A stretch of 64,000 nt of DNA from Paratrimastix pyriformis (lineage: Eukaryota > Preaxostyla > Paratrimastigidae), in assembly GCA_027972325.1 (NCBI GenBank), contig JAPMOS010000140.1, positions 5,001 through 69,000 of the forward strand, read 5' to 3'. Both the position numbers and the translations under genes were made by a program. Under the pieces are notes generated by a model that saw only the letters and a program-made list of their open reading frames with translations, had not been told where the DNA came from and did no database searches. Position 1 is the first letter of the stretch. Every line of letters starts with the position of its first letter. Shown piece after piece: positions 45,635-64,000 of the stretch.

Positions 45635-48600
45635 CTGCCGCTGATCCTGTCCCGGTACCTGCACGTGCACGCCCTGGGGGAGGTCGTCCTCAAGCCGGGC
45701 TTCCACAGCCCCCTCTACCTCTACCCCGTCGGCTACCAGTCCGTCCAGCACACGGCACACGGCACACGGCACACGGCACACGGCACACGGCACACGGCAC
45801 ACGGCACACAGCACACAGCACACGGCACACAGCACACAGCCGCCCATTCAGGCACTTCCATCCTCCCCCCATCGCCACCAGCATCCAGTTATCATCATCC
45901 AGTTATCATCATCCAGTTATCAGCATCCAGTTATCAGCATCCAGTTATCAGCATCCAGTTATCATCAGCACGTCATCATCAGCATCCAGTGATCATCATC
46001 ATCGTGCCATTTGCATCGCCATCACCGTCCATCCCCCTTTTGCTCCTTTGCGGTGCCGGCCGGGGGCAGGGTGCACGCCTTCTTCGCGCTGCCCGATGGC
46101 CCCAAGACGGAGTATCTGTGCCAGGTCGACGAGGGCCCCAGCGGCAAGCCCCTCATGCGCATCACGCCCCTCCAGCCTGCCGCCGGTCCGCCCCTCCGGC
46201 CCCCCCACGCCCTCCGCCGCTTGCCCCCATCCCCATCCCCATCCCCATCCGACCACCGACCGACGTCCCCCCCGCCACCCCGTCCCCACTCACGATCACA
46301 CCCTCTCTCTCCCCCCCTCCCCTTCCCCTTCCCCTCCCCCCCTTCCATATCTTGGCTGGCTGGCTGGCTGGGCAGAGCCCTCTGAGGCCGCCACCTGCAA
46401 CCAGGCCTGGTCGCAGATCCTCAAGCGCCACGGCCTCCGCTCGTGCAACGTCGACGGCCACTCCCTCGTCCGCCCAGCCCTCCCGCCCACATCCCATCAC
46501 ATCCCCGCCCACATCCCATCACATCCCCGCCCACATCCCATCACATCCCCATCACATCCCATCACATCCCCGCTCACATCCCATCACATCCCGCTCACAT
46601 CCCATCACATCCCCGCTCACATCCCATCACATCCCCGCTCACATCCCATCACATCCCCGCTCACATCCCATCACATCCCCATCACATCCCATCACATCCC
46701 CGCTCACATCCCATCACATCCCCGCTCACATCCCATCACATCCCCGCTCACATCCCATCACATCCCCATCACATCCCATCACATCCCCGCTCACATCCCA
46801 TCACATCCCCGCTCACATCCCATCACATCCCCGCTCACATCCCATCACATCCCCATCACATCCCATCACATCCCCGCTCACATCCCATCACATCCCCGCT
46901 CACATCCCATCACATCCCCGCTCACATCCCATCACATCCCCGCTCACATCCCATCACATCCCCGCTCACATCCCATCACATCCCCGCTCACATCCCATCA
47001 CATCCCCGCTCACATCCCATCCCGTCCCCGCTCACATCCCATCACATCCCCATCACATCCCATCCCGTCCCCGCTCACATCCCATCACATCCCCGCTCAC
47101 ATCCCATCACATCCCCATCACATCCCATCACATCCCCGCTCACATCCCATCACATCCCCGCTCACATCCCATCACATCCCCATCACATCCCATCACATCC
47201 CCGCTCACATCCCATCACATCCCCGCTCACATCCCATCACATCCCCGCTCACATCCCATCACATCCCCATCACATCCCATCACATCCCCGCTCACATCCC
47301 ATCACATCCCCGCTCACATCCCATCACATCCCCATCATCCCATCACATCCCCGCTCACATCCCATCACATCCCCGCTCATCCCATCACATCCCCGCTCAT
47401 CCCATCACATCCCCGCTCACATCCCATCCCGTCCCCGCTCACATCCCATCACATCCCCATCACATCCCATCACATCCCCGCTCACATCCCATCACATCCC
47501 CGCTCACATCCCATCACATCCCCATCACATCCCATCCCATCCCCGCTCACATCCCATCACATCCCCGCTCACATCCCATCACATCCCCGCTCACATCCCA
47601 TCACATCCCCGCTCACATCCCATCCCGTCCCCGCTCACATCCCATCACATCCCCGCTCACATCCCATCACATCCCCATCACATCCCATCACATCCCCGCT
47701 CACATCCCATCACATCCCCATCACATCCCATCACATCCCCGCTCACATCCCATCACATCCCCGCTCACATCCCATCACATCCCCATCACATCCCATCACA
47801 TCCCCGCTCACATCCCATCACATCCCCGCTCACATCCCATCACATCCCCGCTCACATCCCATCACATCCCCGCTCACATCCCATCCCGTCCCCGCTCACA
47901 TCCCATCACATCCCCATCACATCCCATCCCGTCCCCGCTCACATCCCATCACATCCCCGCTCACATCCCATCACATCCCCATCACATCCCATCACATCCC
48001 CGCTCACATCCCATCACATCCCCGCTCACATCCCATCACATCCCCATCACATCCCATCACATCCCCGCTCACATCCCATCACATCCCCGCTCACATCCCA
48101 TCACATCCCCATCACATCCCATCACATCCCCGCTCACATCCCATCACATCCCCGCTCACATCCCATCACATCCCCGCTCACATCCCATCACATCCCCATC
48201 ACATCCCATCACATCCCGCTCACATCCCATCACATCCCCGCTCATCCCATCACATCCCCATCACATCCCATCACATCCCCGCTCACATCCCATCACATCC
48301 CCGCTCACATCCCATCCCGTCCCCGCTCACATCCCATCACATCCCCATCATCCCATCCCGTCCCCGCTCACATCCCATCACATCCCCGCTCACATCCCAT
48401 CACATCCCCATCACATCCCATCACATCCCCGCTCACATCCCATCACATCCCCGCTCACATCCCATCACATCCCCATCACATCCCATCACATCCCCGCTCA
48501 CATCCCATCACATCCCCGCTCACATCCCATCACATCCCCGCTCACATCCCATCACATCCCCATCACATCCCATCGCTCACATCCATCACATCCCCGCTCA

Positions 48601-51600
48601 CATCCCATCACATCCCCATCACATCCCATCCACATCCCATCGTCCATCACGTCCCCGCTCGTCCATCCACGTCCCATCACGTCCATCCTCGCTCACGTCC
48701 ATCCGTCCCGCTCGTCCATCCATCCCGCTCATCCCATCCGCATCCCCATCGTCCATCATCCCGCTCGTCCATCACGTCCCTCGTCCCATCACATCCCCAT
48801 CACATCCATCCATCCTCGTCCCATCCACATCCCGCTCACATCCATCCACATCCCCGCTCATCCATCACATCGCTCATCCATCGTCCCCGCTCATCCCATC
48901 ACATCCCCGCTCACATCCATCACATCCATCACATCCATCCGTCCCCATCACGTCCATCGCCCGCTCATCCCATCACATCCCCATCACATCCCATCACATC
49001 CCCGCTCACATCCCATCACATCCCGCTCATCCCATCACATCCCCATCATCCCATCACATCCCCGCTCATCCCATCACATCCCCGCTCACATCCCATCACA
49101 TCCCCATCACATCCCATCACATCCCCATCACATCCCATCACATCCCCGCTCACATCCCATCACATCCCCATCATCCCATCATCCCATCACATCCCATCAC
49201 ATCCCCGCTCATCCCATCACATCCCCGCTCATCCCATCACATCCCCGCTCACATCCCATCACATCCCCATCACATCCCATCACATCCCCGCTCACATCCC
49301 ATCACATCCCCGCCCACATCCCATCACATCCCCGCTCACATCCCATCACATCCCCATCACATCCCATCACATCCCCATCACATCCCATCACATCCCCGCT
49401 CACATCCCATCACATCCCCGCTCACATCCCATCCCGTCCCCGCTCACATCCCATCCCGTCCCCGCTCACATCCCATCCCGTCCCCGCTCACATCCCATCC
49501 CGTCCCCGCTCACATCCCATCCCGCACTGCCGGCCTTCACTCACCACCTCGGGTCGCACCACCCCTGCAAGCTTCATCTCCTCACATCATCTCCGCTCTC
49601 CACCATCCCCATGCCCCATGCCCCATGCCCATCCCCATCCCCGTCCCTGGGCAGTTCGGGCTGCACCACCCCACTGTGCGTGCGCTGCTCTTCTCGCTGC
49701 CCCGGGCCAACCAGACCGTCTTCAGGCCGCCCCTGCCGCTACCCGTTAGGGAGGTCCGTACTGCCCCCGTCCAACCCAACCCAACCCAACTGCCCTCCAA
49801 ACATCGAGCCTCGGGGGGGAGGCGATGGGGGGAGGCGATGGGGGGAGGCGATGGGGGGAGGCGATGGGAGGGGTCGAGGGCGTGGCGGGGCGTGACGGAG
49901 CCCACCCTCATCGCGCTTCCCATCGGCTCGCTGCCTTGCGTCCTTCCACCTCCGGCCGCCCCTCCGCCAGCCCGCCAGCGCGCCCAGCGGGCACCCGTCC
50001 CGCATCGGGGGGGTCCTCATCCCACGGTCCGCCCCCAGCCCCCCCACATCGCACCAGCCCCGCCCCGCCCACAGACGCCCAGGGGCGCACCCACCATGCC
50101 GCCCCCGTTCTCATGCTCCATGCCGCTCCATACTGCCCCGGTTCTCATGCCCCACGCGGCCGGCCGGGCTGGTGGGCCGTCACCGCAGGCTGCCCAACGG
50201 GGTGCCGCTGCTGCCGCTGGCTGTGGACGAGACCCTGGTGCTGCACCGGCTGGGGGCCATCAACCCACACCCGGCCTTCCACACCAAGGCCGCCATCTAC
50301 CCGGTCGGCTACAAGGTCGCCACCCACACCCGCCCCCATGCCCCGCCCGCCGCCCAACGCCCTGGGCCTCCGTCCCTCCGTGGGCGAGGCGCGGTTGGGT
50401 GGCCGAGCTGACCCTTGGCGGGGACGGCGGCGCGGTGGGCACAGGCGCTGAAGCGGGCCCCCTCGGTGAGCAACCCCGCCCAGAACTGCGACTACCTCTG
50501 CGAGATCTTCGAGCGCGCCGGTCCGCCCGCCACCCCGCACCGCCGCCCGCACCGCCACCCCGCACCGCCGCCAGCTGTTGCTGCTGCAGCCCGTCCGGGC
50601 ACAACCTCCTGCCTTTCACAGTCGCTCACCCCCACCACCTACCCCCCCCCCCCCCCCCCCCCCCCCCCCATCTGCACCGCCTGGCCCCCCCGGCGACCCA
50701 TCTGCGGGGCCCTCAGGGAAGCCGCTCTTCAGGGTGACCTGCCAGGAGGAGCCCATCCTCATGCAGGAGGCCGACACGCCCGCACTGTCCGCCGCCACCG
50801 ACCCCACCGACCCCCCCTCGCATCCACACCCGGCGTCCCCTCCACAGCCACAGCCACAGCCACAGCCACAGCCACCCCAAGCTCCGCCCGCCCGACCGTC
50901 TTGCCAGTGTGCCGGCCGACCACGGGGCGGAGCTGACCAGGGGCGGAGCTGACCAAGGGTGTGGGTTGGGCGGGGGCTCCTTGGGCGGGCGGGGGGCTGC
51001 TGGCGTCTGCAGTGCGTGGCGCCAGCTGCGGCAGGTGCTGGTCGAGACGCAGGCCCAGGTGCGCGGGACCCGCTCCCAGACGAGCGGCGACTGGGCGGAC
51101 ATGTTCGGCCTCGCCTCGCCCGTCGTCCTGCGCCTCATCGAGGAACTCCCAGCCGCCGCGGCCTGCGGGGGCTACCTCGGGTCCGCATACACGCCCCACA
51201 CACACACACACCCGCCCAGCCCCAGCCCCAGCCCCCCAGCCCCAGCCCCGGCCCCCGCGCTGCCCTGGGAGAGCATTGATGACGATGGCTGACGGGGTGA
51301 CTTCCTGGGGGGTGGGCATCGGGGTGGGGGTGTGCGCCAATGGGCTGCCGCCACCCGGCCGCCACGCAGCTTCCCCAGCGCCCCCGCCGCCCCTGCGAGT
51401 GGCACGGCGGCCTCCCCGCCCCAGCCCGCCGCCCCGGGTGCCGCCGGGTCGCCCCCCACAGCAACGGCAGCCGCGGCCGCTCCGAGCGGCGCCGGGGCCC
51501 CGGGCAGCGAGGCCGTCCCGACCGGGGGTCGGGCCACACCCGCCAAGCGTGGCCGCGGGGCCGCCGACCGGAAGGCCGCCGCGAGCCCGTCCCCGAGCAC

Positions 51601-54600
51601 ATCCCCCCCCAGCAGCCCCGACCGGGCCACCGCCAGCGGCCGGGCAACCCGCAAACGGGGCCGCGCCCCCCCCGCCGTGCCCGCCAAGGACAAGGACCGG
51701 GAGAAGGAGAAGGAGAAGGAGAAGGAGAAGAAGAGCCACAAGAAGAAGATCGTCGCCCCCGCCCAGGCCCCCCACGCGCCCCCGGGGGCCTCCCACCACA
51801 AGGCCGCCCGCCCCGGGAAGGGTCCGCCGCCACGCCATGCCCCTCCCCCGGGTCCCTCATGACCCCGTCAAGCCCTCCCCGCCCTGGGTCAACCCCGGCC
51901 GCTGCTTCCCCACCGCCTCCACTGCCTCCCATTGGTCCCCGCCCTCGCCCGTCCCTCGCGGGGCTGCCCTCACCCCCCCCCCCCCCCCCCCCCCCCCCGT
52001 GCCTCCCCATTATTACCCATTATTGACCGATGATTCCCGGCCGCTGCCTGGTGTGGCTGCTGTGCAGGGGCCGGGGCCGAGAGCGGCAGCGAGAGCGGCA
52101 GCGGTGCGGGCGGGGCCAGCAGCAGCAGCGGTGCCGAGCCGTCGGATGGCGAGGGCGAGGGCGGCCCGGCCAGCAGCGCCGGGGGCAGCAGCAGCAGCGA
52201 GGTGCTCAGCAGCAGCTCCGACAGCGACGCCTACTGCCCCTCGGACGCATTCTACGACGAGCTCGACGACGGCTGCTGCCCCGCCCAGACCCCCGCCGGG
52301 GCCCCCTGGAGCGCGGCCCCCAGCCGGGCCGCCGAGCAGAGCGCATTCATGCAGCGCATCGACGCCGGTCCGCCCCGCCCCGCCCCGTCCGCCTCTTCCT
52401 GCTCCCCCCCACCGGCAACCCCGGGCACAGGCCGGGACCCCCGAGCCGGTGCGGTGCGCTCCTGGGCGAGACGCGGGGGGCCGCCCGGCGCTCGGTCCTC
52501 GGTCCCAACCGGGTCTCGGGGCCTTCTTTCTTGGGGCGGTGCTGCCTGTGTCCTGTGCAGGGCTGCTGCTGCTGGGCTCGGTCTCATCCGGGTCCTTTCT
52601 TGGGGCGGCGGGGGCGGCGGTGGTGCCTGTGTGTCCTGGGCAGGGCTGCTGCTGCTGGGCTCGGCGGCGGGCGAGGCCGAGCGGCTGACGGCCCTGGAGG
52701 CGCTCATCGCCCGGGCCCAGCACCACCTGACCCACCCGCTCCTGTGCGCCCCGCCCCACATGCTGCCCCCGGGCTGCTTCGACCCGGCCGACATGGCCGC
52801 CCCGGCCGCCCCGGCTGCTCCGTCCCAGCCGGCAGCACCGGCAGCGCCCGCCTCGCCGAGCGCTGACCAGCCGCCGGCCCTGCCCGCGGCACCGCCCACC
52901 CCCGCCGTCACCGAGGCCCAGGCCCCGCCACCCCCGGGGGGGGCCACCCCGCCGCCTGCCTCGGCACGGGCCGCCCCCATGGAAATCGAGGCTCCCGCCG
53001 GGCCCACCGGCCCGGCCACCCCTGCCGCGGCCCCGAGCGAAGGGCCGGCCCCATCCCTGGCGGAGGCGCCCCAGCCGGCCGCGGCGCCGGCCCTGGTGGG
53101 GGCGGCCTCGGCGCCGGCCCCCGAGGCCAAACAGCCCGGCGCCACGCCCCGGTCGGCCCGCTCGGCGGGAGCCGTCGGCACCCCCCAGAAGCCCGCCGCC
53201 CAGCTGACGGGGCCGGCATCGCACACCCGCAGCGGCGGCCGGGCGGCGGCCCCGAGCCCCGCGCCCGCCAAGGGGCAGACCCCCGGCCCGGGCAAGGAGA
53301 AGGACAAGGACCGGGACCTCGAAGGCGCCACCAAGCGGCATCACCATCACCACCAGCACCACCAGCACCACCCCCACCGGCGCTGTCGGCAGGCGCGGGG
53401 CCCCTCGGCCCAGGCCCGGGCCCTGTCGGCCTACCTGGCGGAGGCCATCTTCCACCAGTGCGGCGAGCCGACCGGCCCCACCCCGGCCCCGGACCCGACC
53501 CTGGGCTTCCCCCGAGAGGCCCAGCACAGCGAGGGCACCTGCGGGGCCGCCTGCCCCCGGTGCGGGCGCCCCTGCAGCCGGTACGGGGTCCTCGACCAGC
53601 TGGCCGTCCTGCAGGCCCAGTCGGCCCGCGCCCTCGAGTGCATCCCCGCCGCCCCGGCCGCCCAGCAGCAGCAGGGGGCCCCCGGGGGGGCGGCCGCGGC
53701 GGTGCGGGTGCTGTGCCCGTCGATCCACGTGGGGATGCCGGTGCGCCACTACGACCAGGCCCTGCTCTCGCTGCTCGACCTGACCCGCATCCTGACCGAC
53801 GAGCTGGCCGCCCAGCGGGCCGCCATCGCCGACCTCCAGCGGGCCCTCGCCAGCCAGCGCCCCGTCGGGCCCGCGCCCAGCCCCGCTGCGGCCCCGCAGG
53901 CCCCGCAGGCGCAGGCCCCGCAGGCCCCGCAGGAGCCGAGCGGCGTGGATGCCCGCCATGGCCAACAACAGCCCCCAGCCGCCCACCCGGCCCCCGCGGG
54001 GGCAGCGGCGACGTGCAGCTCGGAGCCGACCCGCCCCGTGGCCACCCGCCCGGTCCGTCGCCCTTGCCCGCCACACGCCATTGCCCGCCATTGCGCCAGG
54101 GGGGCCGGCTGGACGACGGGGTGTTGGTGGGGGCATGCCGGGCAACAGGGGCCGGGAGACGGAGGGGGGCGGGCTGGGTGGCGGGTGGCGGCGGAGGGGA
54201 CGGGATGGGACGACGGGATGGCGCTGATCTGCCACCGCGCCGCCGATCCGCGCCCGTCCGCCAGGTTCCGGGCTGGGCCACCCGGCCGGGCGGGGGCCCC
54301 TGGTGCCGGCAGCCGTGCAAGGCCACCGCCCAGGCGATGCCCTCGGCCCACGCGGCCTTCGGGGTGGGCCCCCGGGGCGACGGGAGCGAGGCCGATGAGC
54401 CCGAGAGCGCCCCCATCCCCCAGGCCATCCGGGACAAGGCCAAGATGCCCTCCGAGAAGGTCCGCCGCCCGACCTCCTGCGGTCGCTGCCCTGGGCATGG
54501 GGCAGGCCCCGAATGGAGGCGATGGGTGCATCGCGGTGCTGGCTACTGCACTCCTCCCTATGCCCGCCTGACGGCTCCGTCCGGTTGCTGGTCTCCCGCT

Positions 54601-54887
54601 CCCATGGGCAGCACAAGAACCACTGCCACTACTGCCACCGGACGGGCCAGCTGCTGCTGTGTGACTACTGCCCGCGGGTCTTCCACCTGCACTGCCTGCG
54701 GCCGCCCCTGTCCCGGATCCCCACCGAGGAGTGGGCCTGCCCCGTCTGCCTGGCCGAGGCCCGGCCCCCGCCCCGGCCCCGGCCCCGGCCCCGGCCCCGG
54801 CCCCCGCCTCGGGGCACGCGCCCCCACGAACGGCACTCGCCGGGAGCGCCTCCACTGCCCTGGCTGCCCCCCCGGTGCCCGTTTTGA
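45635..54887 (+). CDS. Chromatin protein with two FYRN-FYRC modules and a PHD finger (5' end unresolved)
   Basis: FYR modules (MLL/Trithorax, TBRG1 type) and PHD fingers mark chromatin regulators. First module: exons 45635..45738, 46070..46185, 46376..46467, 49655..49753 (LYLYPVGYQ; SGKPLMRITPLQP; QAWSQILKRHGLRS; DGHSL + FGLHHPTVRALLFSLPRA). Second: 50189..50315, 50445..50520, 50717..50786, 51013..51180 (AFHTKAAIYPVGYK; GKPLFRVTCQEEP; WRQLRQVL; DMFGLASPVVLRLIEELP). Then low-complexity exons 51370..51821, 52068..52367, 52644..54052, 54265..54459 with a Cys cluster (CPRCGRPCSRYG), and PHD exon 54612..54887 (HCHYCHRTGQLLLCDYCPRV, EEWACPVCLAE). The link between 49753 and 50189 does not keep phase with visible exons. 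After the PHD the frame ends at 54887, but an adjacent frame stays open to 55189, suggesting a slip in the CCCCGG repeat at about 54765-54800. One gene is inferred. Confidence 0.75.
45745..45842 (+). repeat. CACGGCACA tandem repeat in FYR-gene intron 1
   Basis: ACGGCACACGGCACAC units fill the first part of intron 45739-46069. They are followed by CATCCAGTTATCATCATCCAG units (45886-46000). Confidence 0.92.
46483..49520 (+). repeat. 3-kb satellite-like tandem array inside the FYRC intron
   Basis: About 140 head-to-tail units of 21-22 bp built from the core CATCACATCCC, alternating CCGCTCACATCC and CCATCACATCC variants. Disorder increases between about 48560 and 48970. It occupies almost all of intron 46468-49654, which splits the FYRC domain. 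Ser/His/Pro frames of more than 1000 codons across it are artefacts of the repeat. Confidence 0.97.
50641..50669 (+). repeat. Poly-C run in FYR-gene intron
   Basis: About 29 C within intron 50521-50716. Confidence 0.9.
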
Positions 54888-55189
54888 AGGATACCCCGCT
54901 CCCCCACCCGGCCGCCGCTCGGGGCGCCGCGTGCCCGACCACGGCCACGGCCACCGCCGCGGCCACAGCCACCACGGCCCCCCCGAGCGGCTTGGCGACA
55001 CCTCCCAATCCCCCGCCCCCTGCCCTCCCGCGCGGGGTGGCACGTCCTCCCACAGCTGGAACGGCCAGTGAGCGGGGCGCGTCCGCGACCCGCCGGTTGC
55101 CATCACCCCCGCGCGCCTCCCCTCCCCCACCAACATCAGTGATGACATCCGCACCACCACTCCCTTCACCAAGTCCAGCCAAAAGATGA

Positions 55190-55525
55190 TGTCCGATGTG
55201 TTAACAAGAGGATGATCCCCAGTTCTTGGAGTTCGCAGTAAGTTGTTTTTGTGGACCTTGACGGATCTTCAACAGTTTTTTTTGTTTTTTTGCGAGTTTG
55301 ATGGTCTGGGTTGCGAATGCATGGTAGTAAAGAGAGGAAACCAAAAGAATGTTGAGAAACCGAGCTCAAACCCGAACGAAACCGAGCAAAACAAACCGAA
55401 GACGAGGAGTGCGATGAGTGACTATCCCCCTGGAGAACTCCGATTCTAGCGCGGTTTAGGGCTTTGGAAGTGCGTTTGCTCGTTTTTCTATGTTGAACTT
55501 GATTTACGATCCCCTTCCTCGATAG
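55190..55525 (+). other. Spacer and RPL19 upstream region
   Basis: AT-richer than the flanks, no ORF with recognisable content. It should include the end of the FYR-gene transcript and the RPL19 promoter/5' UTR. No definite motif. Confidence 0.5.
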
Positions 55526-56213
55526 ATGGTTTCCACTAAGCTTCAGAAGCGTCTCGCGGCCTCCGTCCTTAAGTGCGGTGAGCGCCGCATTTGGCTGGAC
55601 CCCTCTGAGGCCCAGGAGATTTCCATGGCGAACTCCCGTCCGTTCGCTTAATTCTCTCATGGTTGATTTTATCGGTCTTTATTATGTTACCTTCAGGCCT
55701 CAATGTTCGCAAGCTCGTGAAGGACGGTCTCATTATCAAGAAGCCCGTCGCCGTTCGTTCCCGCTCTCGCACTCGCGCCCGCCTTGAGGCCAAGAAGGGC
55801 GGCAACCACACTGGCTTCGGTAAGCGCCACGGTACCATTGAGGCCCGTCTCAAGTCCAAGATTCTGTGGATGCGGCGCATGCGCGTTCTCCGTCGTCTTC
55901 TCCGCAAGTACCGTGAGCAGAAGAAGCTTGACAACCACCTGTCTGTGTTCATTCAGCACCACATTCCCATCTCAATTTCATCTCCAGTTACCGCGAGCTG
56001 TACATGAAGGTGAAGGGTAACGTCTTCAAGAACAAGCGTGTTATGATGGAGTACATCCACAGCTCTCGCGCTAAGGAGACCAAGGAGAAGCAAATTCAGG
56101 ACCAGGCCGATGCCCTCCGTAGCCGCAACAAGGCCTGCAAGGAGAAGCGTATGGCCAAGCTTGCCTCCCGCATTTCTGGCGAGAAGGTTGAGGAGCCCGC
56201 CAAGAAGGATTAA
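55526..56213 (+). CDS. RPL19: 60S ribosomal protein L19 (eL19)
   Basis: Large-subunit ribosomal protein. Three exons in phase: 55526..55637, 55697..55940, 55988..56213; 193 aa, close to the usual ~196. Conserved blocks: [105 protein letters not shown]. Donors are GTCCGT and GTCTGT; introns are 59 and 47 bp. Codon choice (CGT, CGC, AAG, GTC) is more even than in the surrounding GC-rich genes, as expected for a highly expressed gene. Confidence 0.98.
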
Positions 56214-56545
56214 ACCATCTGAAGAAGAAAGACCCGAGCCGCTTCTGATCTCACATTTATTTTCATGGGCGTTTTTGGGGTGGGAGAGGGAGGGGCAAAA
56301 AAAAGGTTCGGGGCTGTCGGTGAAAAGGAAGCTTTGTTTCCCCCCTCGACCTGAATTTTTTCCCTCATTTCTTTCTTCTCGACTTAGTTAGCACACGAGG
56401 CTGCATTAACACGAGACCGACTAACCAGCGGCCCCTTCTTTTCCGCTTGTGGCGTGATGAATTTTTTCAACACCACGAAGGCTTGCAACATTGCCAGATC
56501 AACCCTCCGGCGATACCGACGGAATACGACAATCAACGACACTCC

Positions 56546-63948
<7,403 letters not shown>

Positions 63949-64000
63949 GTCAGGGCAGGCCCCCAGCCCAGCGTCACCCGCCCCCCGCCCCCCACCCGTT

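Noticed and set aside
46483-49520. Array resembling a CRISPR locus or a >1000-codon Ser/His/Pro protein
   Set aside because: Units are contiguous 21-22-bp repeats without unique spacers, three frames are open only because the unit lacks stops, and flanking exons show that it is an intron.

Overview
The window is nuclear DNA of a GC-rich, intron-rich protist. It holds standard eukaryotic genes (cohesin SMC1, proteasome RPT1, NOP56, exportin-1, ribosomal protein L19) and an axonemal dynein light chain, so the organism builds a motile flagellum or cilium. The splice donors, GC bias and expanded leucine-rich-repeat family would fit a free-living flagellate such as Paratrimastix (Preaxostyla), but that naming is an inference from memory. 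More than 70 introns can be placed by homology. Nearly all begin GT-pyrimidine-pyrimidine-G (mostly GTCCG or GTCTG), not GTAAGT/GTATGT, and they end in ordinary YAG.

Layout. 1-0.9 kb: 3' end of SMC1. 0.96-2.5 kb: poly-G, a long (ATG)n array and a LINE-type RNase H remnant. 2.8-4.2 kb (minus): a Tse2-like ART-fold gene. 4.4-5.3 kb: an unrecognised plus-strand ORF. 5.6-11.2 kb: three members of a leucine-rich family (one 5'-truncated, one full-length and inverted, one pseudogene) plus an unrecognised gene. 11.7-14.5 kb: RPT1. 14.9-16.9 kb: a PfkB-family kinase. 17.2 kb: tRNA-Lys(CTT), followed by tandem duplications. 18.7-20.8 kb (minus): NOP56. 23.0-25.8 kb (minus): a ubiquitin-like/nuclease-like/kinase fusion resembling Crinkler effectors. 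25.9-27.4 kb: two unrecognised genes. 27.9-33.4 kb: a large low-complexity protein with an eIF4E-binding-like motif. 33.7-35.2 kb: alkaline ceramidase. 36.4-37.6 kb: DNAL1. 37.8-43.9 kb: exportin-1 (CRM1). 45.6-54.9 kb: a chromatin protein with two FYRN-FYRC modules and a PHD finger, one intron of which is a 3-kb tandem-repeat array. 55.5-56.2 kb: RPL19. 56.5 kb to the end: a Upf1-like SF1 helicase that runs into a second helicase P-loop and leaves the window. One of its introns holds a LINE remnant sitting between two (AC)n arrays.

The genes do not form a pathway; this is an ordinary mixed eukaryotic neighbourhood. What stands out is the splicing signals, introns that are each packed with their own private repeat, repeated duplications of 3' splice junctions, and single-base frame breaks in otherwise conserved genes, several beside short C runs, that look like residual assembly errors.
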